From Bosea sp. BIWAKO-01 (GTDB taxonomy: Bacteria > Pseudomonadota > Alphaproteobacteria > Rhizobiales > Beijerinckiaceae): a DNA stretch of 64,000 bases. Positions 36,053-45,791 of the stretch are shown in pieces (positions within the stretch are counted from its first letter, which is position 1; each line of letters opens with the position of its first letter). A model generated the notes under the pieces. It did not search any database. It was not told where the DNA came from and worked only from the letters and a program-made list of their open reading frames with translations. The stretch is taken from contig NZ_BCQA01000001.1 of NCBI RefSeq assembly GCF_001748145.1, positions 1,476,001-1,540,000 on the forward strand, in the 5' to 3' direction. Both the position numbers and the translations under genes were made by a program.

Positions 36053-36138
36053 ATCCCGGGCGGCCAGAGCGAGGCCCGGGATCCATTCGTTACCGCTGAC
36101 GACGAGGACCCCGGCTGCACTACGCCTCTGCCGGGGTC
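36053..36138. terminator. Two stem-loops between convergent DUF1269 and dapD genes
   Basis: ATCCCGGG (36053-36060) pairs with CCCGGGAT (36075-36082), and GACCCCGGC (36107-36115) pairs with GCCGGGGTC (36130-36138), a 9-base perfect stem over 14 bases. The first shares arms and the flanking CAT/CCAT with the element at 16278-16307, so it appears to be a copy of the same dispersed repeat. The convergent position suggests use as a terminator. Confidence 0.6.
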
Positions 36139-36150
36139 TCAGCGCGCGTA

Positions 36151-36993
36151 TCAGTCCCGCAGCAGCTCGTTGATTCCGGTCTTGGCGCGGGTCTGGGCAT
36201 CGACCGTCTTGACGATCACGGCGCAGTAGAGCGAGGGGCCCGGCGTGCCGTCATTCAACGGCTTGCCGGGAAGCGACCCGGACACCACCACCGAATAGGG
36301 CGGCACCTTGCCGATATGGACCTGCCCGGTGGCGCGATCGATGATCTTGGTCGAGGCCGAGATGAAGACGCCCATCGAGATCACCGAACCTTCGCCCACG
36401 ATCACGCCCTCGACCACCTCGGAGCGGGCACCGACGAAGCAATTGTCCTCGATGATGGTCGGGTTGGCCTGAAGCGGCTCGAGCACACCACCGATGCCGA
36501 CGCCGCCGGAAAGGTGCACGTTCTTGCCGATCTGCGCGCAGGAGCCGACTGTCGCCCAGGTGTCGACCATGGTGCCGGAATCGACATAGGCGCCGATATT
36601 CACATAGGACGGCATCAGCACGACATTCGGCGCGATGAAGGCGCCGCGGCGCACGGCGGCCGGCGGCACGACGCGGAAACCGGCGGCGCGGAAGCGGTTC
36701 TCGCCCCAGCCCTCGAATTTCGAGGGGACCTTGTCCCAGAAGACGCCCTCGCCCGGGCCGCCTGCGATGATCTTGTTGTCGTTGAGACGGAAGGAGAGCA
36801 GTACGGCCTTCTTGAGCCACTGATGCGTCACCCACTCGCCGCCGAGCTTCTCGGCAACGCGGGCCTGGCCGGAATCGATCATCTCGATGGCCTGCTCGAC
36901 GGCATCGCGCACCGCCCCTTTGGTGCTGACGCCGATCTCTACCCGGTTTTCCCAGGCGGCATCGATGGTGGCGGCGAGATCGGTCAGGCTCAT
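36151..36993 (-). CDS. dapD: 2,3,4,5-Tetrahydropyridine-2,6-dicarboxylate N-succinyltransferase DapD
   Basis: The 280-residue trimeric left-handed beta-helix enzyme transfers succinyl from succinyl-CoA in the lysine and meso-diaminopimelate pathway. Hexapeptide repeats run through [24 protein letters not shown] and [13 protein letters not shown]; the N-terminus [12 protein letters not shown] and [12 protein letters not shown] are standard. Length is typical. No other lysine gene lies next to it in the window. Confidence 0.96.
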   Translation of the reverse strand: MSLTDLAATIDAAWENRVEIGVSTKGAVRDAVEQAIEMIDSGQARVAEKLGGEWVTHQWLKKAVLLSFRLNDNKIIAGGPGEGVFWDKVPSKFEGWGENRFRAAGFRVVPPAAVRRGAFIAPNVVLMPSYVNIGAYVDSGTMVDTWATVGSCAQIGKNVHLSGGVGIGGVLEPLQANPTIIEDNCFVGARSEVVEGVIVGEGSVISMGVFISASTKIIDRATGQVHIGKVPPYSVVVSGSLPGKPLNDGTPGPSLYCAVIVKTVDAQTRAKTGINELLRD

Positions 36994-37202
36994 CGTCGGT
37001 CTCCGTTCAGAATGCGCCGGAGCGATGGCGGATCAAGACAGCGGCGTCAAGGAGAAGCGCGGCGCGCCGCCGACTTCTCGTCCGCGCGTGCCGACGCCGG
37101 CCGCCTGGCTTTGACTGCACCAGGGCATCATGAATCCGGCGCCGCAGGAACGCCCCAATTGCCCCCCCAAGGTCATCGACCTGGGCCGGGAAACTCGGAA
37201 TC

Positions 37203-37568
37203 ATGAATGCGATGAAGCCTTCTCTTTCAAGACGAGCCGCGACCGCGATTGCCTTGTCGGCCACGATCATGGGCGCAGCCCCCCAAGCCTTGGCGCAAGC
37301 CCAACGCGACGTCGATTGGACCACGCAGAAATGCGTTCGATACAAGGAGGCCTATGGTGCGGCCATCGCCAAGCGGGGAAAGACAGGACTGAGCGACGAA
37401 TTCCTCGCCCGGCACGATGCCTTCCTTGCGACCAACTGCACGGCACAGGCAGACGTCTGCCCACGCAGCGGAAAGGAGCTTGAGCTGGCTAATATCCTTG
37501 TCCTGATGTCCCTCAACGGAGGACTCTCGAGCACATTCCTGCCCTTCGCCTGCCGAAAGCCGACATAG
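37203..37568 (+). CDS. Small secreted protein of unknown function
   Basis: The 121-residue protein has a Sec signal peptide (residues about 1-31: positively charged start, ATAIALSATIMGA core, AQA cleavage) and a mature domain of about 90 residues with four cysteines (KCVRY, TNCTAQ, DVCPR, FACRK) that could form two disulfides. ATG 37203 or 37212 could start it. I recognise no family. It stands alone between dapD and the deaminase. Confidence 0.6.
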   Translation: MNAMKPSLSRRAATAIALSATIMGAAPQALAQAQRDVDWTTQKCVRYKEAYGAAIAKRGKTGLSDEFLARHDAFLATNCTAQADVCPRSGKELELANILVLMSLNGGLSSTFLPFACRKPT

Positions 37569-37678
37569 GGCGTCTGCGCGCCCCCTTGATGTGCCGGAAG
37601 ACGTTCGGTCTATTCCTCCCCTCTGCCGCCTTCCTTTATTGAAGAGCGACGTCCACGCCTCGTTCGCAAGGAGCGGCC

Positions 37679-39013
37679 ATGCGCCTCTGGATCAGGAACC
37701 CGCTCGGCATCGTCGCCGAGGACGCCGGCGGCGGCGTGGTGGTCGAGCATGGCGCCATCGCCGAACTGCTGGCCGCCGGCAGCGCTCCGGCACAGCCGGT
37801 CGACGAGACATTCGATGCCTCCAATCATGTCGTGCTGCCCGGGCTGATCAACACGCATCACCACTTCTACCAGACGCTGACTCGTGCCCACCCGGCCGCG
37901 ATCGACCGTGAGCTCTTTCCCTGGCTGAAGGCGCTCTACCCGCTCTGGGCCCGGCTGACGCCCGACGATCTCAGGCTCGCAGTGCGGGTCGCGCTCACCG
38001 AATTGCTGCTCTCCGGCTGTACCACAGCGGCAGATCACCATTATCTCTTCCCGAAAGGGCTGGAGAGCGCGGTCGATATCGCGGTCGACGAGGCGCGCGC
38101 GCTCGGCATCCGCATGACTGTCTCACGCGGCTCGATGAACCTGTCGCAGAAGGATGGCGGGCTGCCGCCGGATGCTGTGGTGCAGGACGAGGAGACGATC
38201 CTGGCCGACAGTGAGCGCGTGCTCTCGCTGTTCCATGATCCAAAGCCAGGCAGCATGATCCAGATCGCGCTGGCGCCCTGCTCTCCCTTCTCGGTCACAC
38301 CTTCGCTGATGGCGAAATCGGCTGAGCTCGCCGCGCGCTTCGATGCTCCGCTGCACACCCATCTCGCCGAGACGCAGGATGAGGAGGCCTATTGCCTCCA
38401 GGTCTACGGCAAGCGCCCGCTCGACCTTCTGGAGGATGCCGGCTGGATGCGGCCGAAGACCTGGCTGGCGCATGGCATCCATTTCTCCTGCGAGGAATGC
38501 GAGCGGCTGGGCCGGGCCGGCGTCGGCATCTGCCATTGCCCGACCTCGAACGGCGTGCTCGCCTCCGGTTTCTGTCGGACGCGCGAACTCGAGGCCGCCG
38601 GCTCGCCCCTCGGCCTCGGCGTCGACGGCTCGGCCTCCAATGACGGCTCGAACCTGATGGAAGAGCTGCGCCACGCCCTGCTGATCAACCGGTTGCACTA
38701 CAAGAGCGCCAGCGCCGTGACTGCGCGCGACGTGATCCGATGGGCGACGGAAGGCTCGGCCCGTTGTCTCGGCCGCTCCGATATCGGGCGGATCGCGCCT
38801 GGCATGCAGGCGGATCTGGCACTCTACCGGCTCGACGAACTGCGCTTCTCCGGCGCGCATGATCCCGTCGCGGCGCTGGTGCTGTGCGGAGCGAACCGGG
38901 CCGATCGTGTCATGGTCGCGGGGCGTTGGCGGGTTGTCGACGGTGCCGTGCCCGAACTGGACATCGCCGCGCTGCGGCGAATGCACAGCGCAGCTGCGAT
39001 GCGCTACGCGTAG
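37679..39013 (+). CDS. 8-Oxoguanine deaminase-like amidohydrolase
   Basis: The 444-residue metal-dependent amidohydrolase of the TrzN/AtzB/8-oxoguanine-deaminase group has the metal HxH in INTHHHFYQTLTR, HTHLAET, the HGIHFS histidine, and the catalytic aspartate in GVDGSASNDGSNL. The full-length match to annotated 8-oxoguanine deaminases makes purine deamination the best guess; s-triazine hydrolases are close relatives. It is cytoplasmic and has no operon partner. A dispersed repeat follows it. Confidence 0.85.
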   Translation: MRLWIRNPLGIVAEDAGGGVVVEHGAIAELLAAGSAPAQPVDETFDASNHVVLPGLINTHHHFYQTLTRAHPAAIDRELFPWLKALYPLWARLTPDDLRLAVRVALTELLLSGCTTAADHHYLFPKGLESAVDIAVDEARALGIRMTVSRGSMNLSQKDGGLPPDAVVQDEETILADSERVLSLFHDPKPGSMIQIALAPCSPFSVTPSLMAKSAELAARFDAPLHTHLAETQDEEAYCLQVYGKRPLDLLEDAGWMRPKTWLAHGIHFSCEECERLGRAGVGICHCPTSNGVLASGFCRTRELEAAGSPLGLGVDGSASNDGSNLMEELRHALLINRLHYKSASAVTARDVIRWATEGSARCLGRSDIGRIAPGMQADLALYRLDELRFSGAHDPVAALVLCGANRADRVMVAGRWRVVDGAVPELDIAALRRMHSAAAMRYA

Positions 39014-39030
39014 CCCCCCGTTCGCACCTC

Positions 39031-39164
39031 AGAGCATGCTCTAAACGATTAGAATCGATCACGTTTTCTGCACTTGGACAATTTCATCCAAACGCAGCGT
39101 GATCTAACCATCTGTGATTGCATCGGCTTTCCCGAAAACCGCAATCCACTTGTCGGGCCGATGC
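39031..39164. repeat. Palindromic intergenic repeat element
   Basis: It has three nested signals: the perfect palindrome AGAGCATGCTCT (39031-39042), GATCACG (39057-39063) with CGTGATC (39098-39104), and GCATCGGC (39120-39127) with GCCGATGC (39157-39164), extended by CCCGA/TCGGG. The wording (GATTAGAATCGATCACG, GCATCGGCTTTCCCGAAAACC) resembles short dispersed repeats common in Hyphomicrobiales genomes, from memory. It fills the convergent gap up to 1 base from the tam stop and may act as terminator for both genes. Confidence 0.65.
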
Positions 39165-39165
39165 T

Positions 39166-39935
39166 TTAGCGTGTCGCGACGATGAACAGCCGCGGGAAGG
39201 GCAGCAGCACGGTGCCATCCGGCATCGCGGGGTAAGCCTGCGCAATGAGACCCTGATAGCGTGCGAGGAAGGCTTCGCGCTCGGCCTCGTCGAGCAGATC
39301 GAGCAGCGGACGCAAGGCGGCGCCCTTGAACCACTCCACCACCCCCGAAGCCCCGCCGGCGAGCGGATGATGATAGGTCGTGCGCCAGATATCGAGCCTT
39401 GCCGTGCCGCCGCGCAGCGCCCGATAATACCAGTCGGCGCTATGGCGCGCCGCGCGCGCCTGCAAGGCTGGGGCGAGCTTGCCGGCCCAGGCCCCGTCAG
39501 CTGCGACCTCACGCATCAGCACATGGGCCGGTTCGTCGAGATTATCCGGCATCTGCACGGCGAGCGTGCCGCCCGGCGCAAGCTTGGCCATGAGCGATGG
39601 CATCAAGACGTCGTGATCGGGCAGCCATTGCAGCACGGCGTTCGACAGGATCACGTCATAGGGGCGGCCGGCTGCCATGAGGCGATATCGGCAACCTCGA
39701 ACTGGATCGCGGGCAGGCGCTTGCGGGCGGCCGCGATCATGTCGGCAGAGCTATCCATCCCGCTGATCGCGGCGTGGGGGAAACGCGCCAGCAGAAGCTC
39801 GGTCGAGTTGCCGGGACCGCAACCGATATCGACCGCGTTTGCCACGGCGTCCGTCGGGACCTGGGCAAGCAGATCGCGAACCGGGCGGGTCCGCTCATCC
39901 TCGAATTTCGTGTACTGCCGCGCCGACCAGCTCAT
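39166..39935 (-). pseudogene. tam: Trans-aconitate 2-methyltransferase, frameshifted
   Basis: The N-terminal frame from ATG 39935 ([22 protein letters not shown] motif [14 protein letters not shown]) runs to [13 protein letters not shown]. The frame then shifts near 39661-39668, at a run of four G on the plus strand, and continues as [16 protein letters not shown] to the stop at 39166. Adding one base gives 256 residues, the usual Tam length. Tam methylates trans-aconitate, which otherwise inhibits aconitase. A single-base contraction may be a real mutation or a sequencing error. It lies 38 bases after rfbA. Confidence 0.85.
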
Positions 39936-39973
39936 AACGATCTCCATATCCTCATGAGCCGGAAGGCCCGCAA

Positions 39974-40834
39974 TCAAAGCAGTTTCGCCAGATACTGCCC
40001 ATAGCTCGATTTGCCCGTCAGCTTCGCCAGTTCGGCCAGCTGATCGCGATTGATGAACCCCTTGCGGAAGGCGATTTCCTCCGGGCAGGAGATCTTCATG
40101 CCCTGGCGCCGTTCCAGGATCTCGATGAACTGGCCGGCTTCCATCAGGCTCTCATGCGTGCCTGTGTCGAGCCAGGCGAAGCCGCGCCCCATGATCTGCA
40201 CATGAAGCGCGCCACGCGCCATGTAGGCGCGGTTAATATCGGTGATCTCGATCTCGCCGCGCGCCGACGGCTTGATGCCGGCAGCGATGTCGAGCACATC
40301 ATTGTCGTAGAAATAGAGGCCGGTCACCGCGAGATTGGATTTCGGTTCGGCGGGCTTTTCTTCGATCGAGATGCCCTTGCCGGCCGCGTCGAGTTCGACC
40401 ACGCCGTAACGCTGCGGGTCGGAGACGACATAGCCGAAGACGGTCGCCCCCTTTGGCCGCGCGACTGCCTCCGCCATCAACTCGGGCAAGCCGTGGCCGT
40501 AGAAAATGTTGTCGCCAAGGACCAGCGCGACGCGATCGGCCCCGACGAAATCGCGCCCGACGATGAAGGCGTCGGCAAGCCCACGCGGCTCGGCCTGCAC
40601 GGCGTAGCTGAGCTTCAGGCCAAACTGGGTCCCGTCCCCCAGCAAGCGGATGAACAGCGCCTGATCATGCGGGGTGGTGATGATCAGGATCTCGCGGATG
40701 CCGGCAAGCATCAGCGTCGAGAGCGGGTAGTAGATCATCGGCTTGTCGTAGACGGGCAGCAACTGCTTCGAGACCACCGAGGTCACCGGGTGCAGCCGCG
40801 TGCCGGTGCCACCCGCGAGAATGATGCCCTTCAT
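39974..40834 (-). CDS. rfbA: Glucose-1-phosphate thymidylyltransferase RfbA
   Basis: The 286-residue enzyme makes dTDP-glucose from glucose-1-phosphate and dTTP, the first step of dTDP-L-rhamnose synthesis. The nucleotide-binding start [11 protein letters not shown], the [18 protein letters not shown] motif and [12 protein letters not shown] are diagnostic. ATG 40834 overlaps the rfbD stop by ATGA. It is the last of four rfb genes; its product supplies surface polysaccharide precursors. Confidence 0.95.
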   Translation of the reverse strand: MKGIILAGGTGTRLHPVTSVVSKQLLPVYDKPMIYYPLSTLMLAGIREILIITTPHDQALFIRLLGDGTQFGLKLSYAVQAEPRGLADAFIVGRDFVGADRVALVLGDNIFYGHGLPELMAEAVARPKGATVFGYVVSDPQRYGVVELDAAGKGISIEEKPAEPKSNLAVTGLYFYDNDVLDIAAGIKPSARGEIEITDINRAYMARGALHVQIMGRGFAWLDTGTHESLMEAGQFIEILERRQGMKISCPEEIAFRKGFINRDQLAELAKLTGKSSYGQYLAKLL

Positions 40835-41724
40835 GATACCCTCTGCGCCATCAACGAGGCTACGACCTCGCGCATGCGTTCCTGCCACGGCTTTGCGCGA
40901 TAGCCAAAGGTCGCCGCGAACCGGGTGGACTCAAGCACCGAATTGGCCGGGCGGCGCGCCGGCGTCGGGAATTCCGCAGTCGTGATCGCGTCTACGATCG
41001 GGCTCCGCCCGGTGAAGCGGGCCTGCTCTGCAATGATGGCGCTGGCGAAGCCATGCCAGGTCGTCTCGCCCTGCCCGGCAACATGGTAGGTGCCCCAGGG
41101 CTCGGCTCCGGCCATCAGCACAGCGCGGACGGCGAGGATCGCCTCGGCAAGATCGCGTGTCGCGGTCGGAGAACCGCATTGGTCGGCAACGACGCGCAGG
41201 ACATCGCGTTCGGCCGCAAGGCGCAGCATGGTCTTCAGGAAGTTTGCGCCATGGACACCGTAGACCCAGGCGGTGCGCAGGATGACATGGTGCGGCTGCA
41301 GGGCCCGGATGCAGACCTCTCCTTCGCTCTTGCTCGCACCATAGGCCCCGAGCGGCCCGACGGGGTCGCTCTCGACATAAGGCCCGGGTTTGCTGCCGTC
41401 GAAGACATAATCTGTCGAAACATGGAGGAGCGGAATGCCTGCTTCGGCCGTCGCCTCGGCAAGAATGGCGGGCCCTTCCGCATTTGCGGCGAAGGCAGCG
41501 ACCGTCTCGCTCTCGGCCCGGTCCACGCCCGTAAAGGCCGCAGCATTGACCACCAGGCCGGGGCAATGGGCCTTCAAGGCCCTTACCACAGCTGCACGGT
41601 CCGTGATGTCGCCGTCAGCCCGCGCCAGCCCGACGAGCGGAACGCCACGCTCATGCGCCAGCTCCGTCAACTCGCGGCCAAGCTGACCGCCGGCACCAAA
41701 AAGCAGGATCGGCGCTTCGTTCAC
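40831..41724 (-). CDS. rfbD: dTDP-4-dehydrorhamnose reductase RfbD
   Basis: The 297-residue NAD(P)H-dependent short-chain reductase carries out the final step to dTDP-L-rhamnose. It has [14 protein letters not shown] (cofactor loop), STDYVFDG and the catalytic YGASKSEGE. The start is GTG 41724, forming GTGA with the rfbB stop; in-frame codons further upstream lie in rfbB and do not match the family. It overlaps rfbA by ATGA. Confidence 0.94.
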   Translation of the reverse strand: MNEAPILLFGAGGQLGRELTELAHERGVPLVGLARADGDITDRAAVVRALKAHCPGLVVNAAAFTGVDRAESETVAAFAANAEGPAILAEATAEAGIPLLHVSTDYVFDGSKPGPYVESDPVGPLGAYGASKSEGEVCIRALQPHHVILRTAWVYGVHGANFLKTMLRLAAERDVLRVVADQCGSPTATRDLAEAILAVRAVLMAGAEPWGTYHVAGQGETTWHGFASAIIAEQARFTGRSPIVDAITTAEFPTPARRPANSVLESTRFAATFGYRAKPWQERMREVVASLMAQRVS

Positions 41725-42776
41725 GAGAGGCCGAGCCGCTCGCCGCGATAAAGCCCGTTCCGGATGCGGCCCCACCAGTCCGGATTGGCGAGGTACCATC
41801 GAACGGTCTTCTCCAGCCCGCTCTCAAAGCTCTCCTGCGGGCTCCAGCCGAGCTCGCGGGCGATCTTTGAAGCATCGATCGCATAGCGACGGTCATGGCC
41901 GGGCCGGTCGGCGACAAACCGGATCAGGGTGTCGCGCGGGCCGATGGCGGCATCGGGGGCGACCTCGTCGACCAGGCTGCAGATCGCGCGCACGACGTCG
42001 AGGTTCGTCCGCTCGGCTTGGCCGCCGACATTGTAGCTCTCGCCGGGGCGTCCGGTTTCCGCAATCAGGCAAAGGGCGCGTGCATGATCCTCGACATGGA
42101 GCCAGTCGCGCACCTGACCGCCATCGCCGTATACCGGCAATCCCTTGCCCTCAAGCGCGTTCAGGATGACGAGCGGGATCAGCTTCTCAGGGAAGTGATA
42201 GGGCCCGTAATTGTTCGAGCAGTTGGAGAGCAGGACAGGCAGCCCATAGGTGTGGTGCCAGGCACGCACGAGATGGTCGGACGCGGCCTTCGACGCAGAA
42301 TAGGGCGAGGTCGGCTGATAGGGTGTCGTCTCGCTGAACAGGCCTTCCGGGCCAAGCGAGCCGAAGACCTCGTCCGTCGAGACATGGTGGAAACGAAAGT
42401 TGGCCTTCGCGTCCTGCGGCAGGGCTCGCCAATGGTCGAGCGCCGCCTGGAGCAACACGAAGGTTCCGACGACGTTGGTCTGGATGAAGGCGCCCGGCCC
42501 ATCGATCGAACGGTCGACATGGCTCTCCGCCGCAAGGTGCATCACGATATCGGGCCGGAATGACGCAAAGGCCTCGCGCATAGCGGCGAGATCTCCGATA
42601 TCCGCCTGCAGGAAGGCGTAACGCGGATCGGTCTCAACCGGCTTCAGATTGTCGAGGTTGCCCGCATAGGTCAGCTTGTCGACAACCAACACCTGATGCG
42701 ACGTCTCGGCGACCAGATGCCGGACCACGGCCGAGCCGATGAAGCCTGCGCCGCCAGTGATGAGAAACCGCTTCAT
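41721..42776 (-). CDS. rfbB: dTDP-glucose 4,6-dehydratase RfbB
   Basis: The 351-residue NAD-dependent dehydratase has [14 protein letters not shown] at the N-terminus, the [10 protein letters not shown] segment and the catalytic [14 protein letters not shown]. It converts dTDP-glucose to dTDP-4-dehydro-6-deoxyglucose. It follows rfbC with no intergenic base and overlaps rfbD by GTGA, so translation runs through the operon. Confidence 0.96.
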   Translation of the reverse strand: MKRFLITGGAGFIGSAVVRHLVAETSHQVLVVDKLTYAGNLDNLKPVETDPRYAFLQADIGDLAAMREAFASFRPDIVMHLAAESHVDRSIDGPGAFIQTNVVGTFVLLQAALDHWRALPQDAKANFRFHHVSTDEVFGSLGPEGLFSETTPYQPTSPYSASKAASDHLVRAWHHTYGLPVLLSNCSNNYGPYHFPEKLIPLVILNALEGKGLPVYGDGGQVRDWLHVEDHARALCLIAETGRPGESYNVGGQAERTNLDVVRAICSLVDEVAPDAAIGPRDTLIRFVADRPGHDRRYAIDASKIARELGWSPQESFESGLEKTVRWYLANPDWWGRIRNGLYRGERLGLS

Positions 42777-43352
42777 TCAGGCGCCCTCATAGACGAAGGG
42801 GCTGGCAAAACCGGCAAAACCGGGCAGCTTCGCGTCCTTCTCGGAAAGTGTCGCGGCCCCGGCCACCACCGGCCAGTCGATGGCAAGCTCCGGATCGGCC
42901 CAGAACAACCCGCCCTCGCTTTGCGGCGCATAGGGCGCGTCGACCTTGTAGGCGACCTCGGTGCCGGGCTCTAGCGTGCAGAAACCATGGGCAAAGCCGC
43001 AAGGCACGAAGAGCTGCTCGGCCCCGTCCGCGTCAAGCAGCGTGCCGCACCAACGCCCGTAATGCGGTGAGCCGCGCCGGAGGTCGACTGCGACGTCGAA
43101 GATCGCGCCCTTGAGCACGCGCACGAGCTTGGCCTGGGCAGCGGGCGCAGTCTGATAATGCAGGCCTCGTACGGTGCCGACCTGCGCCGAAAGCGACTGG
43201 TTGTCCTGCACGAAATCCGGCGCGATCCCAGCTGCCGCGAAAGAGTCGCGGCTATAGGTTTCCATGAAGTAGCCGCGGTCATCGCCGAAACGTCGCGGCC
43301 GGACCAGAACGGGACCGGGAATGGCGAGAGGCGCGAAGGTAAAATTGGACAT
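42777..43352 (-). CDS. rfbC: dTDP-4-dehydrorhamnose 3,5-epimerase RfbC
   Basis: The 191-residue cupin-fold epimerase is the first gene of the leftward operon rfbC-B-D-A. Characteristic segments are GYFMETYSRDSFAAAGI, QDNQSLSAQVGTVRGLHYQ and FVPCGFAHGFCTLEPG. It inverts C3 and C5 of the sugar. A marR gene on the same strand ends 45 bases upstream, so the promoter is either in that short gap or further up. Confidence 0.95.
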   Translation of the reverse strand: MSNFTFAPLAIPGPVLVRPRRFGDDRGYFMETYSRDSFAAAGIAPDFVQDNQSLSAQVGTVRGLHYQTAPAAQAKLVRVLKGAIFDVAVDLRRGSPHYGRWCGTLLDADGAEQLFVPCGFAHGFCTLEPGTEVAYKVDAPYAPQSEGGLFWADPELAIDWPVVAGAATLSEKDAKLPGFAGFASPFVYEGA

Positions 43353-43397
43353 GGGGTCTCCTGCCTCGCCGCAGGTAGTCCTGCCGCTAGACCCCTG

Positions 43398-43928
43398 TCA
43401 ACGACGCGCGGCCGCCACCTCGGTGGCATCATCAGGCGAAAATTCGCGCAGCTCGGGCAGCCGCGCATGGATCCGCCGCAACAGGCCGGTCAGCGAGGCA
43501 ATCTCCTCGGCGGAGAAATCGGCCAGGATCAGGCTCTCGCGCTGCAGGGCAACCGCCATCAGGCGGTCATGCAGCTCGTAGCCACGCTGCGTCAGCTGCA
43601 GAACCTGCCGGCGCGCATCGCGGCTATCCGCATGTTCGCGGACATGGCCGGCGGAAACCAGCGCCGCCACGGCGCGGCTGACCGCCCCCTTGTCGAGGCT
43701 GATGACCTCGCAGATGCGCTGCGCCACGATACAAGGCTCGATCGCGAGCTGCGAGATGATGCGCCATTCCGTGACGCCGACACCGAACAGGTCGAGATAG
43801 AGGCGGGACGAACTGCGCGACCAGGTGTTCGAGATCGTCGTCAGGAAATAGGGCAGGTAACCCGCAAGGTTGAGTACCTCCCGGTCCCTGTCACCGCCCT
43901 CGGCCTTGCGGCGCCTCGTCGAAACCAT
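43398..43928 (-). CDS. MarR family regulator
   Basis: The 176-residue winged-helix protein has VTEWRIISQLAIEP, the recognition-helix region VISLDKGAVSRAVAALVSAG and the wing DSRDARRQVLQLTQRG, all standard MarR. Starts at ATG 43928 or 43973 are possible; neither has a good ribosome site. It lies between an lrp-like gene and the rfb operon on the same strand. No palindrome was found nearby, so its targets are open. Confidence 0.85.
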   Translation of the reverse strand: MVSTRRRKAEGGDRDREVLNLAGYLPYFLTTISNTWSRSSSRLYLDLFGVGVTEWRIISQLAIEPCIVAQRICEVISLDKGAVSRAVAALVSAGHVREHADSRDARRQVLQLTQRGYELHDRLMAVALQRESLILADFSAEEIASLTGLLRRIHARLPELREFSPDDATEVAAARR

Positions 43929-44005
43929 GCTGCGCCCGCGATCTATCCCTGGAGGGTCCACAAAATCCGGCATGGCGGCGTTCGGCAAGCGGAGTCTGCC
44001 GCAGG

Positions 44006-44494
44006 CTATTCCGGCAGCGGAACCGCGAGCCCAACCTTGACGCGGTCCATCGCGACGAAGGTGCGGAACTTCCTGACATTGTTGTTCCCGAAGAAGAGCC
44101 GGCGCGTCAGCGCCTCATAAGCCATCATGCTCGGCACCAGGATAACGAGCACGAAATCCGCCTCGCCAGTGACGTAGTAACATTGCTGCACCTCGGGTGC
44201 CGCGGTGAACTCCTGCTTGGCGGCGTCGATCAGGTCCGCACGCTCGCTTTCCAGCTCCACCTCGACGAAGATGGTGATCGCCTGCCCGAGCCGGGCAGGA
44301 TCGACGAGCGCGACATTGGCCTGGATGACACCCGTCTCCTCCATGCGCTTGATCCGGCGCTGGACGGCGGGCGCGGACAGGTTGACCGTTTCGCCGATCA
44401 CACGCTGCGGCGTCGTGTTGTCGCGCTGCAGGATGCGCAGGATCGCGAGGTCAAAACTGTCCAGCGTGACGGCCGGAGAAGTGGATCGGGTCAA
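44006..44494 (-). CDS. Lrp/AsnC family regulator, likely of the diaminopropionate genes
   Basis: About 162 residues: an N-terminal winged helix (FDLAILRILQRDNTTPQ, then NLSAPAVQRRIKRMEETGVI) and a C-terminal ligand-sensing ACT-like domain (QCYYVTGEADFVLVILVPSM). No ATG exists in frame near the start; TTG 44494 or TTG 44513-44515 must serve. It is divergent from the ammonia-lyase gene with about 105 bases between, and a short repeat CTTG-N5-CAAG at 44517-44529 lies there. Control of the neighbouring amino acid genes is inferred. Confidence 0.85.
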   Translation of the reverse strand: MTRSTSPAVTLDSFDLAILRILQRDNTTPQRVIGETVNLSAPAVQRRIKRMEETGVIQANVALVDPARLGQAITIFVEVELESERADLIDAAKQEFTAAPEVQQCYYVTGEADFVLVILVPSMMAYEALTRRLFFGNNNVRKFRTFVAMDRVKVGLAVPLPE

Positions 44495-44599
44495 GAGCAG
44501 CGCCCAACGAAACAAACTTGCATTTCAAGGGACCAAACACAGCGGTCTTTTCGCCATGATTGCAATATCCATTCGTTGTACCAGCGCGCAGGAGCGGCG

Positions 44600-45784
44600 A
44601 TGTTTCTTCCCAACCACCACCCCGACCGTCGCAAGCCGCTCGATCCGATCGATGCCGAGACCCTGAGCATCGCTGCGGCCGCCGAGGTCGAGCGCCATCT
44701 GAGCTATCGCGAGAACCACGTCGAGACACCGCTTCATGCCCTGCCAGCCATGGCGGCCGAGCTCGGGGTCCGTGCGATCCACGTCAAGGACGAAGGCCAT
44801 CGCCTGGGCCTTGGCAGCTTCAAGGCACTTGGGGGCGCCTATGCCGTATTCCGACTGGTGCTGGAGGAGGCGAGCAGGAGGCTCGGGCGGCCAGTCGATA
44901 TCGCCGAGCTGAACACCCCCGAGGTCCGGGCCGTAGCGGCGGGGATGACGGTCGCCTGCGCCACTGACGGCAATCATGGCCGCTCGGTCGCACAGGGCGC
45001 CCAGCTCACCGGGGCGAGCGCCGCGATCTTCGTGCATGCCCGCGTCAGCGACGAGCGCGTTGCGGCGATCGCCCGCTTCGGCGCGACGATGATCCGGGTC
45101 GAGGGCACCTATGACGACTCGGTCACGGAAGCCGCCCGCGTCGCGGAGAAGGAAGGCTGGACAGTCGTCTCCGATACCTCCTGGCCGGGCTATGAACGCA
45201 TCCCGGGACTGGTGATGCAGGGCTATACGGTGATCATCCGCGAAGCACTGCGTGAACTCGCCGAGCCGCCCACGCATGTCTTCGTACAGGCAGGCGTCGG
45301 CGGCATCGCCGCTGCGGCTGCGGGCTATCTCGCCAATGCGCTCGGCGACCGGCGTCCCGTCTTTGTGGTGGTCGACCCTGCGCGCGCGGCCTGCATCTTC
45401 GAGACGGCGAAGGCCGGCCATCCGGTCAAGGTCGTCCATGGCGAACCGACCGTGATGGCGATGCTCGAATGCTACGAGCCCTCGCCTATCGCCTGGCGTG
45501 TCCTGTCTCGCGTCGCCGACGGCTTCATGACCGTCGAGGACGAGGAGGCCATTGCGGTGATGAACCGGCTGGCGCGCCCCGCCGGCAAGGACCCAGCCAT
45601 CGTCTCCGGCGAAAGCGGCGGTGTCGGCCTGGCCGGCGTCATCCGGGTTGCGGCCGATCCCGCCGTCAGGAAGCAGCTTGGCCTCGATGCGACCTCCCGC
45701 GTTCTCGTCATCAATACCGAGGGCGCGACCGATCCGGAGCGCTATGCCGAACTGACCGGCCTGCCGGCACGAGCCGCCCAGTAA
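44600..45784 (+). CDS. dpaL: 2,3-Diaminopropionate ammonia-lyase
   Basis: The 394-residue PLP enzyme of fold type II has its PLP lysine K75 in LGSFKALGGAYAV, the phosphate loop QAGVGGIAAA and the ATDGNHGRSVAQGA substrate segment. The combination matches diaminopropionate ammonia-lyase (DpaL, YgeX), which turns 2,3-diaminopropionate into pyruvate and ammonia. AGGAG precedes ATG 44600. It heads a rightward series with an MFS transporter, a GST, an M20 hydrolase and an aldolase. E. coli also keeps ygeX beside an M20 gene. Confidence 0.9.
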   Translation: MFLPNHHPDRRKPLDPIDAETLSIAAAAEVERHLSYRENHVETPLHALPAMAAELGVRAIHVKDEGHRLGLGSFKALGGAYAVFRLVLEEASRRLGRPVDIAELNTPEVRAVAAGMTVACATDGNHGRSVAQGAQLTGASAAIFVHARVSDERVAAIARFGATMIRVEGTYDDSVTEAARVAEKEGWTVVSDTSWPGYERIPGLVMQGYTVIIREALRELAEPPTHVFVQAGVGGIAAAAAGYLANALGDRRPVFVVVDPARAACIFETAKAGHPVKVVHGEPTVMAMLECYEPSPIAWRVLSRVADGFMTVEDEEAIAVMNRLARPAGKDPAIVSGESGGVGLAGVIRVAADPAVRKQLGLDATSRVLVINTEGATDPERYAELTGLPARAAQ

Positions 45785-45791
45785 CGCGACG

